Source of the DNA: Cellulomonas xiejunii
GTDB taxonomy: Bacteria > Actinomycetota > Actinomycetes > Actinomycetales > Cellulomonadaceae
Reading direction: 5' to 3'
DNA: 64,000 nt
Assembly: GCF_024508315.1 (NCBI RefSeq)
Contig: NZ_CP101987.1
Span: 3,100,001 to 3,164,000, forward strand
Below, one piece after another: positions 19,433 through 27,393 of this stretch; position 1 is the stretch's first letter, and each line of letters opens with the position of its first letter. Position numbers and translations under genes: made by a program. The notes beneath the pieces were generated by a model, which was given only the letters and a program-made list of their open reading frames with translations, was not told the origin of the DNA and ran no database searches.

Positions 19433-21448
19433 GTGCCAGCTGGACGCCGCCGTTCGAGCCCGACGCGCCGGTTCGCTCTCGTGAGCCTCGTCGGCATGCT
19501 CCTCGTGGGTGTCGCCCTGGTCGTCGTGACGTCGTCGCAGATGCGCGGTCAGGCCGTCCGGGACGGCACGGCGGCGGCGGCGAGGACCGCGATGTTCGCG
19601 GCACGCGCGGTCCCGTCGACGGCCTTCGTGACGGGCCTCCTGTCCGCCGAGGAGCGCGACGCGGTGACGGACGCGATCCGCGGGTTCGGCGACGAGCTGG
19701 TCGAGCTGCGGCTGTGGAGCGCGGACGGGCGGCTGATGTACTCCTCCGACGGGGCGACGACCGGGCTGCCCCGCGCCGACCGCCTGACGCGGGTCATGCG
19801 CTCCGGCACCCCCGACGCCGTCGTCCAGCCGGACGTGCGCGCGGGCGTCCCCGCCCCCGACGAGCGCACGGTCCTCGACGTGTACGTCCCGGTGAGGCTG
19901 TCGGACACCGCCACGCCCGAGGAGCCGACGGACGTCGCGGCCACGGCCCGCGTCGGCGGCGCGGAGGTCATGCTCGACCACACCGTGACGCAGCAGACGC
20001 TGCAGAGCACGACCCGCACGGTCACGCTCGTCGTCGTCGGCAGCCTCGTCGTGCTGTGGCTGCTGCTGTTCCGGATCGTGCACGCCACGTCGCGCCGGCT
20101 GCGTACGACCGCGCTCGACAACGCACGCCTCGCGCTGCTCGACTCCCTCACCGGCCTGCCCAACCGGCGGCTGCTCGCCGACCAGATGCAACGGGCCATC
20201 GAGAAGGTGGCCGACGACGACGCGCGCGTGGGCCTGATCCTGCTCGACATCGACCGGTTCAAGGACATCAACGACACCCTGGGGCACGACCACGGCGACG
20301 AGCTGCTGCAGCAAGTCGCCGAGCGGCTGCGCCACGCGCTGCGCGACGACGACGTGGTCGCGCGCCTCGGCGGCGACGAGTTCGCGATCCTGCTGCCCGA
20401 CGTACGGACCGTCGCGAACGCCGAGCGCCTGGCCCTGCGCGTGCGCGGCCTCTTCGCCCGCCCGTTCGAGCTGAGCGACATCGCGCTGCACGTCGAGACG
20501 TCGATCGGCGTCGCGTGCCTGCCGGACCACGCCGCGGACGCCTCTGCCCTCATGCGCACGGCGGACATCGCGATGTACGCCGCCAAGCACCACCGCACGG
20601 GCGTCAGCGTCTACTCGCCCGCCTCGGACGACTCCTCGCCCGCGCGGCTGGTGCTGCTGGGTGAGCTGCACCGCGCGCTCGAGTCCCGGGGGGACCCCAC
20701 GGAGGTCCCGCAGCTGGAGATGCACTACCAGCCGAAGATCGAGCTGGCGTCGCAGCGGACCGTGGGGCTGGAGGCCCTGATCCGCTGGCGGCACCCCACG
20801 CGAGGACTGCTGCCACCGGGTGCGTTCGTGCCGCTCGCCGAGCAGTCGGGTCTGATCCACCGCGTCACGGAGTTCGCGCTCGAGGAGTCGGTGCGCCAGC
20901 TCGCGCGTTGGCACGCGCAGGGCCAGGCCGTGCCGGTCGCGGTCAACCTGTCGGCGCACGACGTCGCGAGTCCCGCGGTGGTCGACATGATCGAGCTGCT
21001 GCTCGCCCGGCACGGCGTGGACGCCTCGCTGCTGGAGGTCGAGGTCACGGAGACCGCGCTCGTGGCGGACCGCACGCGGGTGGTCCCGGTCCTGGAGCGC
21101 CTGAGCGCCCTGGGGGTGTGCGTCGCGATCGACGACTTCGGGACGGGGACGACGTCGATCTCCCAGCTGCGCGACCTGCCGGTGGCCGAGCTGAAGATCG
21201 ACCGGGTGTTCGTCGCCGACCTCGGTGAGGGTGGCCGGGCGGGCTCCGAGGTCGTCGTGCAGGCGATGGTGGACCTGGCGCACTCGTTCGGCCTGCGCGT
21301 GGTGGCCGAGGGCGTGGAGGACGAGCCGACGGCCCGCACGCTGGAGCGTCTGGGCGTCGACCGGGCGCAGGGCTTCCTGTGGGCACGGCCGGCACCGGCG
21401 TCCGCGGTGCATCCGCCCGGCGGCAGCTCGCTTCACCCGATCGGGTGA
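19433..21448 (+). CDS. Membrane-bound GGDEF-EAL cyclic-di-GMP enzyme
   Basis: Bifunctional protein of 671 residues predicted to make and break cyclic di-GMP. Helices near 14-33 and 197-216 flank an extracytoplasmic sensor of about 160 residues that I cannot assign. The GGDEF domain is intact, with GGDEF at 313-317 and the inhibitory I-site Arg304-x-x-Asp307. The EAL domain is also intact: EAL at 447-449, then AVNLSA, EVTET, AIDDFGTG, ELKIDR and VVAEGVE, which supply the metal and catalytic residues. Both activities are therefore possible. GTG 19433 has a GAGG site upstream; the in-frame GTG 19427 is an alternative. The last codons lie inside a 20-bp palindrome. Confidence 0.9.
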   Translation: MPAGRRRSSPTRRFALVSLVGMLLVGVALVVVTSSQMRGQAVRDGTAAAARTAMFAARAVPSTAFVTGLLSAEERDAVTDAIRGFGDELVELRLWSADGRLMYSSDGATTGLPRADRLTRVMRSGTPDAVVQPDVRAGVPAPDERTVLDVYVPVRLSDTATPEEPTDVAATARVGGAEVMLDHTVTQQTLQSTTRTVTLVVVGSLVVLWLLLFRIVHATSRRLRTTALDNARLALLDSLTGLPNRRLLADQMQRAIEKVADDDARVGLILLDIDRFKDINDTLGHDHGDELLQQVAERLRHALRDDDVVARLGGDEFAILLPDVRTVANAERLALRVRGLFARPFELSDIALHVETSIGVACLPDHAADASALMRTADIAMYAAKHHRTGVSVYSPASDDSSPARLVLLGELHRALESRGDPTEVPQLEMHYQPKIELASQRTVGLEALIRWRHPTRGLLPPGAFVPLAEQSGLIHRVTEFALEESVRQLARWHAQGQAVPVAVNLSAHDVASPAVVDMIELLLARHGVDASLLEVEVTETALVADRTRVVPVLERLSALGVCVAIDDFGTGTTSISQLRDLPVAELKIDRVFVADLGEGGRAGSEVVVQAMVDLAHSFGLRVVAEGVEDEPTARTLERLGVDRAQGFLWARPAPASAVHPPGGSSLHPIG

Positions 21449-21450
21449 AG
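21431..21450. promoter_or_regulatory. Perfect 20-bp palindrome at the end of the GGDEF-EAL gene
   Basis: CTTCACCCGA is followed directly by its complement TCGGGTGAAG. The palindrome covers the last codons and nearly reaches the stop. It lies 14 bases before a sigma-28-like promoter for the downstream SipW-type operon. It could be an operator; with no loop it would be a poor terminator. Confidence 0.5.
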
Positions 21451-21464
21451 TAGCAGGACATACC

Positions 21465-21492
21465 TCAAGGTTCGGGCGACCCGAGCCGATGA
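21465..21492 (+). promoter_or_regulatory. Sigma-28 (FliA/WhiG)-like promoter
   Basis: TCAAG at 21465-21469, a 15-base spacer and GCCGATGA at 21485-21492 match the sigma-28 pattern TAAAG-N15-GCCGATAA at 11 of 13 positions. It lies about 75 bases before the SipW-type operon. A second element with the same spacing occurs at 58903-58930. This is a prediction from consensus and has no experimental support here. Confidence 0.5.
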
Positions 21493-21565
21493 GGGACGAA
21501 GCAGGTGGAGTGCGGCCGCGTCTCGGCCGGCGATGGCGCACGACCGGACGAAGGGGGCCGACGCG

Positions 21566-22246
21566 ATGATGGACGAGCTGCTCGAGGAGATGATCGACCC
21601 CGAACCGTCGCGGCAGGACGTCGCACGGCGTCGCCGCTTCTGGGCCACGGGCTCGATCCTCGTCCTGGCAGGCGTGGGCGTGACGTCGCTGACGACGTCC
21701 GCCCTGTTCACCGACCAGGACTCGCTGAGCGGCGCCATCACCACGGGCACGGTGGTGCTGACGGCGGACGGCGCGCAGTTCGAGCTGCCCCTCGAGGGCC
21801 TGGCGCCGGGCGGGAGCGTCTTCGCGCCCCTGACGGTGAACAACGAGGGCTCGCTCGCGCTGCGGTACGCCGTGAGCATGGCGGCCGCGACGACGACGCC
21901 GTCCGCGGGCACCGCCGGCACGGGAGACCTGCGCACCCAGCTGCGGGCACGCGTCTTCCCGGGGCCGGCGTGCACGCTCGCCGCCACGGACGACGCCGAG
22001 TCCCTGGGCGACACAGCGAATCTCGTCGACGGCGACTTCGGGCTCCCGCCCGGTCCGGACCCGGCCGCGATCGTCGGGGACCCGGCGACGGGTGCGCAGC
22101 CCGACGACCGCACGCTCGACGCCGTGGTCAGGTCGGAGACGCTGTGCCTGCGGGTCGACATGTCGAGCGACGCCGACGACACATACCAGAACACGGCCGC
22201 CGAGCTGACCTTCCAGCTCGACTCCGAGCAGACGGTGAACAACTGA
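21566..22246 (+). CDS. SipW-cognate (alternate-type) signal-peptide exported protein
   Basis: Exported protein of 226 residues of the class processed by SipW-like signal peptidases, as TasA and CalY are in Bacillus. After a charged N terminus (to about residue 27) comes WATGSILVLAGVGVTSLTTS, then the hallmark ALFTDQDSLSG and a threonine-rich TTGTVVL beta start. The body looks like a beta-sandwich secreted or surface subunit with two Cys residues. ATG 21566 follows an AGGGGG site; an ATG at 21533 lacks one. It is followed at once by the signal peptidase gene, so the pair makes a self-contained export unit. It may form surface fibres, but that is inference. Confidence 0.75.
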   Translation: MMDELLEEMIDPEPSRQDVARRRRFWATGSILVLAGVGVTSLTTSALFTDQDSLSGAITTGTVVLTADGAQFELPLEGLAPGGSVFAPLTVNNEGSLALRYAVSMAAATTTPSAGTAGTGDLRTQLRARVFPGPACTLAATDDAESLGDTANLVDGDFGLPPGPDPAAIVGDPATGAQPDDRTLDAVVRSETLCLRVDMSSDADDTYQNTAAELTFQLDSEQTVNN

Positions 22247-22253
22247 GACGGCC

Positions 22254-22967
22254 TTGACCCCGGACCTCCCGGCCCCGCAGCCCTTCGTCGACCGCCGCGC
22301 GTCGCGCCCGGCGGCCCGTCCGAGCACGCCCTGGTGGCGACGCGCGACGAGCGTGGCCCTGTGGACCGTGGTGACCGTGGGCGTCGTGACCTTCGCGGCC
22401 TCGCTCGCGGCGCCGCTGTGGTTCCAGGCGCAGGGTCAGCGGCTGCTGATCGTGACGTCCGGCTCGATGGCCCCGCGGTTCGTGGCGGGCGACGTCGTCG
22501 TCCTGCGAGCGGTGTCGGACGCCTCCGAGCTCAAGCCGAACCTCGTCGTCACCTTCCAGCCGGTCGGCCAGACCGGGTTGGTGACCCACCGCATCGTGTC
22601 CCTGCACCGCCTCCCGGCCATGCGTGAGGTCGGTGACGGGTCGGGCCGCATGGAGCCGGTCCTGGGCGACGACGGCCAGCCGGTCCTGCAGCCGTACATC
22701 CGCACCCAGGGCGACGCGAACCACAGCCCGGACGCGAACGCCACGCCGGTCGAGCGCGTGCAGGGTGTGCTGCTGGAGGTCCACCACGGCTGGGGACCGG
22801 TCCTGTCGTGGGCGACGTCGCCGCGCGGGCGCGCGGTCATGCTCGTCCCGCCCTTGCTCGCCCTCGCGACGCTCGAGGTGGTCTCGGTGCTCGAAGGACG
22901 GCGACGCGGCCGGCGCACCCAGCGCCCGCAGGACGACAGGAGGGTCGATGCGCTCGTCCTCGAGTGA
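22254..22967 (+). CDS. SipW-like signal peptidase I
   Basis: Membrane serine protease of 237 residues that should remove the signal peptide of the protein encoded just upstream. The catalytic Ser lies in TSGSMAPRFVAGDVVVL. The second catalytic position is a His in the QGDANHSPD segment rather than the usual Lys, which marks the SipW/ER type. Hydrophobic helices lie near 33-55 and close to the C terminus (about 198-215). The TTG start at 22254, 7 bases after the previous stop, is the best available but has a weak ribosome site. The next small gene overlaps its 3' end by 20 bases. Confidence 0.82.
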   Translation: MTPDLPAPQPFVDRRASRPAARPSTPWWRRATSVALWTVVTVGVVTFAASLAAPLWFQAQGQRLLIVTSGSMAPRFVAGDVVVLRAVSDASELKPNLVVTFQPVGQTGLVTHRIVSLHRLPAMREVGDGSGRMEPVLGDDGQPVLQPYIRTQGDANHSPDANATPVERVQGVLLEVHHGWGPVLSWATSPRGRAVMLVPPLLALATLEVVSVLEGRRRGRRTQRPQDDRRVDALVLE

Positions 22968-23148
22968 CGCGCGGACGGCGGCCCCCGTTGCCCGCGGCAC
23001 GTGGGTGCGGCTCGCCGTGCTGACCCTGCTGCTGGTGCTGCTGGCGCTGTCGTCGGCGGTCGAGCTCACGGCGGCGCTCCTGACGGACACCGCGCGGACG
23101 ACCACCGTCGTGTCGACGTCGCTCGTGTTCCCGACCCCCGCCGGGTGA
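22948..23148 (+). CDS. Small exported protein of the SipW-type operon
   Basis: A 66-residue protein, unrecognised by name. A basic N terminus is followed by a long hydrophobic stretch (about 22-48) ending in TAALLTDTARTTTVVSTSLVF. This tail echoes the TSALFTDQDSLSG-type SipW recognition segment of the first gene, so it may be a second, minimal substrate of the same peptidase; after cleavage only a very short peptide would remain. ATG 22948 has AGGAGGG 3 bases upstream and lies inside the end of the peptidase gene, so translation is probably coupled. Confidence 0.6.
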   Translation: MRSSSSDARTAAPVARGTWVRLAVLTLLLVLLALSSAVELTAALLTDTARTTTVVSTSLVFPTPAG

Positions 23149-23251
23149 CCCGAGCGACCCCTCGTCCGGACGGCCGGAATACCTGCACCGACCGGGCCGT
23201 TGAGCCACCTGTTCGATGCAAACGCATGGACTTTGACGAGCGGGGTGCAGC

Positions 23252-24439
23252 ATGCAGTTCGGGATCTTCTCCGTCGGTGACGTGACCACCGACCCCACCA
23301 CCGGACGGACCCCGGACGACACGGAGCGCGTGCGCGCGATGCTCACCATCGCCGAGCACGCCGACGCCGCCGGGCTCGACGTCTTCGCCACCGGCGAGCA
23401 CCACAACCCGCCGTTCGTCCCGTCGTCGCCGACGACGATGCTGGGCTACCTCGCGGGCCGCACGAAGAACATCGTGCTGTCGACCGCGACCACCCTCATC
23501 ACCACCAACGACCCGGTCCGCCTGGCCGAGGAGTACGCGATGCTCCAGGTCATCGCCGACGGCCGCATGGACCTCATGATGGGCCGCGGCAACACCGGCC
23601 CCGTCTACCCGTGGTTCGGCAAGGACATCCGCCAGGGCCTGCCGCTCGCGATCGAGAACTACGCGCTGCTGCGCCGCCTGTGGGAGGAGGACGTCGTCGA
23701 CTGGTCCGGCAAGTTCCGCACGCCGCTGCAGGGCTTCACCTCGACGCCCCGCCCGCTCGACGGCGTCGCGCCCTTCGTCTGGCACGGCTCGATCCGCTCC
23801 CCCGAGATCGCCGAGCAGGCCGCGTACTACGGCGACGGGTTCCTGCACAACGCGATCTTCTGGCCCATGGAGCACACCGCGCAGATGGTGAACTTCTACC
23901 GGCAGCGGTACGAGCACCACGGCCACGGCCGCGCGGACCAGGCGATCGTCGGGCTCGGCGGCCAGGTGTTCATGCGGAAGAACTCGCAGGACGCGTGGAC
24001 CGAGTTCCGGCCGTACTTCGACAACGCGCCCGTCTACGGCCACGGCCCGTCGATGGAGGACTTCACGCGCGAGACGCCGCTGACGGTGGGCTCGCCGCAG
24101 CAGGTCATCGACCGCTACGGCGCGTTCTGGGAGCAGGTGGGCCACTACCAGCGCCAGCTGTTCCTCATGGACCACGCCGGCCTGCCGCTCAAGACCGTGC
24201 TCGAGCAGATCGACATCCTCGCCGAGGACGTCGTGCCCGTGCTCCGCAAGGAGGCCGAGTCCCGCCGTCCCGCCGACGTCCCGGCGAACCCGCCGACGCA
24301 CGCCGAGCGCGTCGCCGCCGCCCGCGCCGCCGGGCACGTGCACGTGCAGCAGTCCGCCCCCGCGGACCACTGGACGGGCAAGGCGGCGGAGGACGACCTC
24401 GCCGCCGCCGAGGCCGCCGGCGCCACCACCCTCCCCTGA
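23252..24439 (+). CDS. Luciferase-like FMN-dependent monooxygenase (CE1758-type)
   Basis: Member of the bacterial luciferase-like (LLM) flavin monooxygenase family, 395 residues, an eight-stranded barrel that uses reduced FMN from a separate reductase. Family features are FATGEHHNPPF (45-55), LAEEYAMLQVIADGRMDLMMGRG and GSPQQVIDRY. It closely resembles the corynebacterial CE1758 subtype, which is encoded beside an NADPH-FMN reductase of the CE1759 type; that partner is the next gene here. The substrate is unknown. A tandem repeat lies between the two genes. Confidence 0.85.
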   Translation: MQFGIFSVGDVTTDPTTGRTPDDTERVRAMLTIAEHADAAGLDVFATGEHHNPPFVPSSPTTMLGYLAGRTKNIVLSTATTLITTNDPVRLAEEYAMLQVIADGRMDLMMGRGNTGPVYPWFGKDIRQGLPLAIENYALLRRLWEEDVVDWSGKFRTPLQGFTSTPRPLDGVAPFVWHGSIRSPEIAEQAAYYGDGFLHNAIFWPMEHTAQMVNFYRQRYEHHGHGRADQAIVGLGGQVFMRKNSQDAWTEFRPYFDNAPVYGHGPSMEDFTRETPLTVGSPQQVIDRYGAFWEQVGHYQRQLFLMDHAGLPLKTVLEQIDILAEDVVPVLRKEAESRRPADVPANPPTHAERVAAARAAGHVHVQQSAPADHWTGKAAEDDLAAAEAAGATTLP

Positions 24440-24443
24440 ACGC

Positions 24444-24551
24444 AACTGGATCGCCCTCTCACCGCGAGAGTGCAATCCAGTCACCCGCCACCCCCGCGAG
24501 AGTGCAATCCAGTCACCCGCCGCTCCCGCGAGAGAGCAATCCAGTTCCGCC
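24444..24551. repeat. 32-bp tandem repeat array with an inverted leading half
   Basis: Three direct units start at 24463, 24495 and 24527, exactly 32 bp apart, each beginning CGCGAGAG and containing CAATCCAGT. The first half-unit, AACTGGATCGCCCTCTC at 24444-24460, is inverted relative to the others, so the array can fold into alternative hairpins. It fills the spacer between the monooxygenase and reductase genes. It has too few units and no cas genes, so it is not a CRISPR. Confidence 0.8.
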
Positions 24552-24574
24552 CAGCACGTCCCCAGGAGGACCCC

Positions 24575-25195
24575 GTGGCATCCCGATCGATCGTCGTCGT
24601 GTCCGGCGGGCTGTCGCAGCCGTCGTCGACCCGCATCCTGGCCGACCGCCTCACCGAGGCAACCGTCGCCGACCTCGCCGCGCGCGGCGTCGACACGGTC
24701 GTCGAGGTCGTCGAGCTGCGCGGCCTGGCGCACGACGTCGTCGACATGACCCTGACCGGGTACGCCCGGCCGGACCTCGCCGCCGCCCAGAGCGCCCTGG
24801 CCGGGGCCGACGGCGTCATCGCGGTCTCCCCGGTGTACGCGGCGTCGTACGCCGGGCTGTTCAAGTCGTTCGTCGACGTGCTGGCCGCCGACACGCTCGA
24901 CGGCACGCCCGTGCTCCTGGGCGCGACCGGCGGAACCGTGCGTCACTCGCTCGCGCTCGACCACGCGCTGCGCCCGCTGTTCGCGTACCTGCACGCGGAC
25001 GTCGTGCCGACGTCGGTGTTCGCCGCGACCGACGACTGGGCCGACGCGGGCACCGACCAGGTCAAGCCGCTGCCCGCCCGGATCCGCCGGGCGGCCGCCG
25101 AGCTCGCCCAGCGCGTCGCGGCGCGCGAGCCGGTCACCAGGACGGGGCTGTACGACGCCGTGCCGTCCTTCGAGGACCTGCTCGGCGGTTCCTGA
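24575..25195 (+). CDS. NAD(P)H-dependent FMN reductase (CE1759-type)
   Basis: Flavodoxin-like reductase of 206 residues expected to supply reduced FMN to the luciferase-like monooxygenase encoded upstream. The N-terminal strand VVVSGGLSQPSSTRILADRL (phosphate-binding loop with Ser and Thr residues) and GVIAVSPVYAASYAGLFKSFVD are typical of NADPH-dependent FMN reductases. GTG 24575 follows a near-perfect AGGAGGA at 24564-24570. A hairpin terminator follows the gene. The 135-base spacer from its partner is filled by a repeat array, so the two may be separately tuned. Confidence 0.85.
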   Translation: MASRSIVVVSGGLSQPSSTRILADRLTEATVADLAARGVDTVVEVVELRGLAHDVVDMTLTGYARPDLAAAQSALAGADGVIAVSPVYAASYAGLFKSFVDVLAADTLDGTPVLLGATGGTVRHSLALDHALRPLFAYLHADVVPTSVFAATDDWADAGTDQVKPLPARIRRAAAELAQRVAAREPVTRTGLYDAVPSFEDLLGGS

Positions 25196-25223
25196 CCGCC
25201 GCCCGCGCACGGACGGGACGAGG

Positions 25224-25254
25224 AGGGGCCGACCACCGGTGGTGGTCGGCCCCT
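25224..25254. terminator. Hairpin terminator between converging genes
   Basis: A perfect 14-bp stem, AGGGGCCGACCACC at 25224-25237 and its complement at 25241-25254, has a 3-base loop. It lies between the 3' ends of the FMN reductase gene and the minus-strand IscA-like gene and can serve both. Confidence 0.75.
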
Positions 25255-25281
25255 CGGGCGCTGCGCCGCGTCAGGCGTGCG

Positions 25282-25554
25282 TCACTGGTGCGTCAGGGTG
25301 AAGACGGCCCCTGTCTCCGTCGCCTCCACGTCGAGCAGCTGCTCGGCGAGCGTCTCGGACGTGCGCGGGTCGACGTAGACGCGGGCGGCGCCTTCGGCGA
25401 CGACGTCGTCCCCCGGATCGGGTGCCGCGACGAGTTCGAGCTCGAAGCCTCCCGCCTCCTGCTCGGCGATGCGCAGGCCGCCCTCCGCGGACAGACCTGC
25501 CTGGATCGTGAGGGTCTCGACGGCGGTGCGGGCGGTGTCGGTCAGTGTGAGCAC
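25282..25554 (-). CDS. HesB/IscA-like protein lacking cysteines
   Basis: Small protein of 90 residues with the A-type (HesB/IscA) layout: LTDTARTAVETL at the start, GGLRIAEQEAGGFELELVAAP in the middle and VYVDPRTSETLAEQLLDV. A-type iron-sulfur carriers use three conserved cysteines, but this protein has none, so it cannot bind a cluster in the known way. Cysteine-free relatives exist in actinobacteria and have no settled role. GTG 25554 follows a GGAGAGGAG site. The spacer to the next gene (25555-25790) shows nothing recognisable. Confidence 0.75.
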   Translation of the reverse strand: MLTLTDTARTAVETLTIQAGLSAEGGLRIAEQEAGGFELELVAAPDPGDDVVAEGAARVYVDPRTSETLAEQLLDVEATETGAVFTLTHQ

Positions 25555-25790
25555 GAGGGCTCCTCTCCCATGGCCTGGGGACGTCGGCCGGCACCCGCGG
25601 CCCCGCCGCGTCGGCGACCGCAGGGCCGCACCACGGGCGGGACGACGTGCCCCGGTCCGACGCCGTCGGACCCCTCCACCGTGACCCGGGCTGCACCAGG
25701 GACGCAAACGCTCGTCCGACCCGCGAGATCCCTCCCGGCATGTGCACCCCCGGGCTGCACCTTCACGCGGGTGGTCCTGCTGTCTGCGCC

Positions 25791-26552
25791 TCAGCGCGTG
25801 ACGTCGACGACGAGGGCGCGGTGGTCGGACAGCCCGAGGTCGAGCGCCCGGCCCGGGCCTGCCGCGCGGACGCCCGGCCCGGCGAGGACGTGGTCGAGCT
25901 GGCGCACCGGCTCGTCGACCGGGAACGTGGGCGCCCGCACGAGCGAGCGCAGGCCGGACAGCCGCGCCGGCTGCTCGCCCGCCAGGTTGAGGTCCCCCAT
26001 CACGACCTTCGCGCCCGGGAGCGTGCGCGTCTCGCGCACCAGGTGGCGCAGCTGCCGCACGTTCCACCCGGGGATGAACGTCAGGTGGGTGCAGATGACG
26101 GTCAGCGGCCCGTGCTCGTCGTCGACGACCGCGCCGAGCGCGGTGCGGGGCTCGTCGCGCACGAGCTCGGGCCAGCGCGAGCCCGGGAACCGGACCGGTG
26201 TGCGGCGGCGCAGCGTGGGCAGCGTCAGCACGTGCCACGCGCGTACCGGGCGGCGCGAGAGCAGCGCGATGCCGTAGGCGGCGGTGTCCGGCTGGTCCTC
26301 GCCCGTGCCGGCGACCCACAGGCCGGGCTCGCCGTGCAGGGTCGCGACGAACCGGTGGTGCGGCGCGCCCATCGCCTCCGCGGCCACGGCGGTCAGGTCG
26401 GCGCCGTGCGACCTGCTCTGCGCCCGGTCGACCTCCTGCAGCGCGAGGACGTCGGCGTCGAGGTGCCGCACGGCGTCGCCGAACCGGTCGAGGTCGACCC
26501 GCCCGTCCACCAGCGAACGCCCGTGGAGGATGTTGAAGGTCGCGAGCCGCAC
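25791..26552 (-). CDS. Endonuclease/exonuclease/phosphatase-family protein
   Basis: Metal-dependent phosphodiesterase-fold protein of 253 residues. The family motifs are in order: FNILHG (Asn7), LQEVDRAQ with the metal-binding Glu near 40, CTHLTF, VMGDLNLAG, QLDHVLAG and the final LSDHRALVVDV with the catalytic His. There is no signal peptide, so it acts inside the cell. Substrates in this family range from DNA to phosphoinositides, and none can be assigned here. It stands alone between two unrelated genes. Confidence 0.85.
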   Translation of the reverse strand: MRLATFNILHGRSLVDGRVDLDRFGDAVRHLDADVLALQEVDRAQSRSHGADLTAVAAEAMGAPHHRFVATLHGEPGLWVAGTGEDQPDTAAYGIALLSRRPVRAWHVLTLPTLRRRTPVRFPGSRWPELVRDEPRTALGAVVDDEHGPLTVICTHLTFIPGWNVRQLRHLVRETRTLPGAKVVMGDLNLAGEQPARLSGLRSLVRAPTFPVDEPVRQLDHVLAGPGVRAAGPGRALDLGLSDHRALVVDVTR

Positions 26553-26695
26553 CCTGCGATTCTCACCGGTCCCCGGGGCCCCCGCACGGCAGCCCGCGAC
26601 GACCCCGGGGCGCGGTCGACCCGGCCGCGGTCGTCATGTGCGCCCGCGACCGCCTCGACGCGCGCGGTCCGCCGGTGCGGTGTAGACACCGTGCC

Positions 26696-27382
26696 ATGCA
26701 CTCGACCCCCACAGACGCGCCGGCGCCGCTCACCGGTGCTGCACCGCCGCCCCTGCCGCAGCCGACCGGCGCGGAGACCCCCGACGACCGCGCGGCCCTG
26801 CAGGACGGCCTGCGGCGTACCGCGGTCGCGCTCCTGGAGGCACAGATCCCGTTCGCCCTCGTCGGCGGGTATGCCGCGTGGGCCCGGGGCGCGCCCGAGC
26901 CCAGCCACGACGCGGACTTCGCGGTCGCCGAGGACGACGTCGACGAGGCCCGTGCGGCGCTCGCGGCGGCGGGCCTGGACGTGCAGCAGCCGGCCGAGAA
27001 CTGGCTGTTCAAGGCGTACCACCACGGCCAGCTCGTCGACGTGATCTTCCGGATGGTCGGTGAACCGGTCACGCGCGAGCAGCTCGCGCAGGCCGACGAG
27101 CTCGAGGTCCTGGCGGTGCGCATGCCCGTGCTGCCCGCCACCGACATCATCTCGGCCAAGATGCGCGTGCTGGGCGAGCACTACTGCGACTTCACGTGGC
27201 TGCTGCCGATGGCCCGGGCGCTGCGCGAGCAGATCGACTGGGACCGTGTGCGCGAGGAGATCGAGGGGCAGCCCTATGCGCGCGCCTTCATGTTCCTGGC
27301 CGACGAGCTCGGCCTGACGGGCCACCCGGGCGACCGGCTCGAGGTGGGACCGGGGCGTACCGGCCCGGGCTCCGAGGCCTGA
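26696..27382 (+). CDS. Nucleotidyltransferase-fold protein
   Basis: Protein of 228 residues with a minimal nucleotidyltransferase core: FALVGGYAAWARG followed by SHDADFAVAEDDV, matching the GG...DxD pattern that binds metal and nucleotide, then VDVIFRMVGEPV with a further Asp. Such proteins occur as stand-alone enzymes and in toxin-antitoxin pairs; no antitoxin-like partner is adjacent. The N-terminal 30 residues are Pro-rich and probably flexible. ATG 26696 is preceded by TAGACA 8 bases earlier, so the transcript may have almost no leader. Confidence 0.72.
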   Translation: MHSTPTDAPAPLTGAAPPPLPQPTGAETPDDRAALQDGLRRTAVALLEAQIPFALVGGYAAWARGAPEPSHDADFAVAEDDVDEARAALAAAGLDVQQPAENWLFKAYHHGQLVDVIFRMVGEPVTREQLAQADELEVLAVRMPVLPATDIISAKMRVLGEHYCDFTWLLPMARALREQIDWDRVREEIEGQPYARAFMFLADELGLTGHPGDRLEVGPGRTGPGSEA

Positions 27383-27393
27383 GGGCGGCTCAG

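Noticed and set aside
19364..22327. A minus-strand open frame of 987 codons
   Set aside because: It lies opposite the GGDEF-EAL and SipW-type genes, which have complete domain motifs; the frame reads as Arg/Val/Gln/His-rich noise.
24444..24551. The 32-bp repeats as a CRISPR array
   Set aside because: Units are adjoining, with no separate unique spacers, only three are present, and no cas gene is near.
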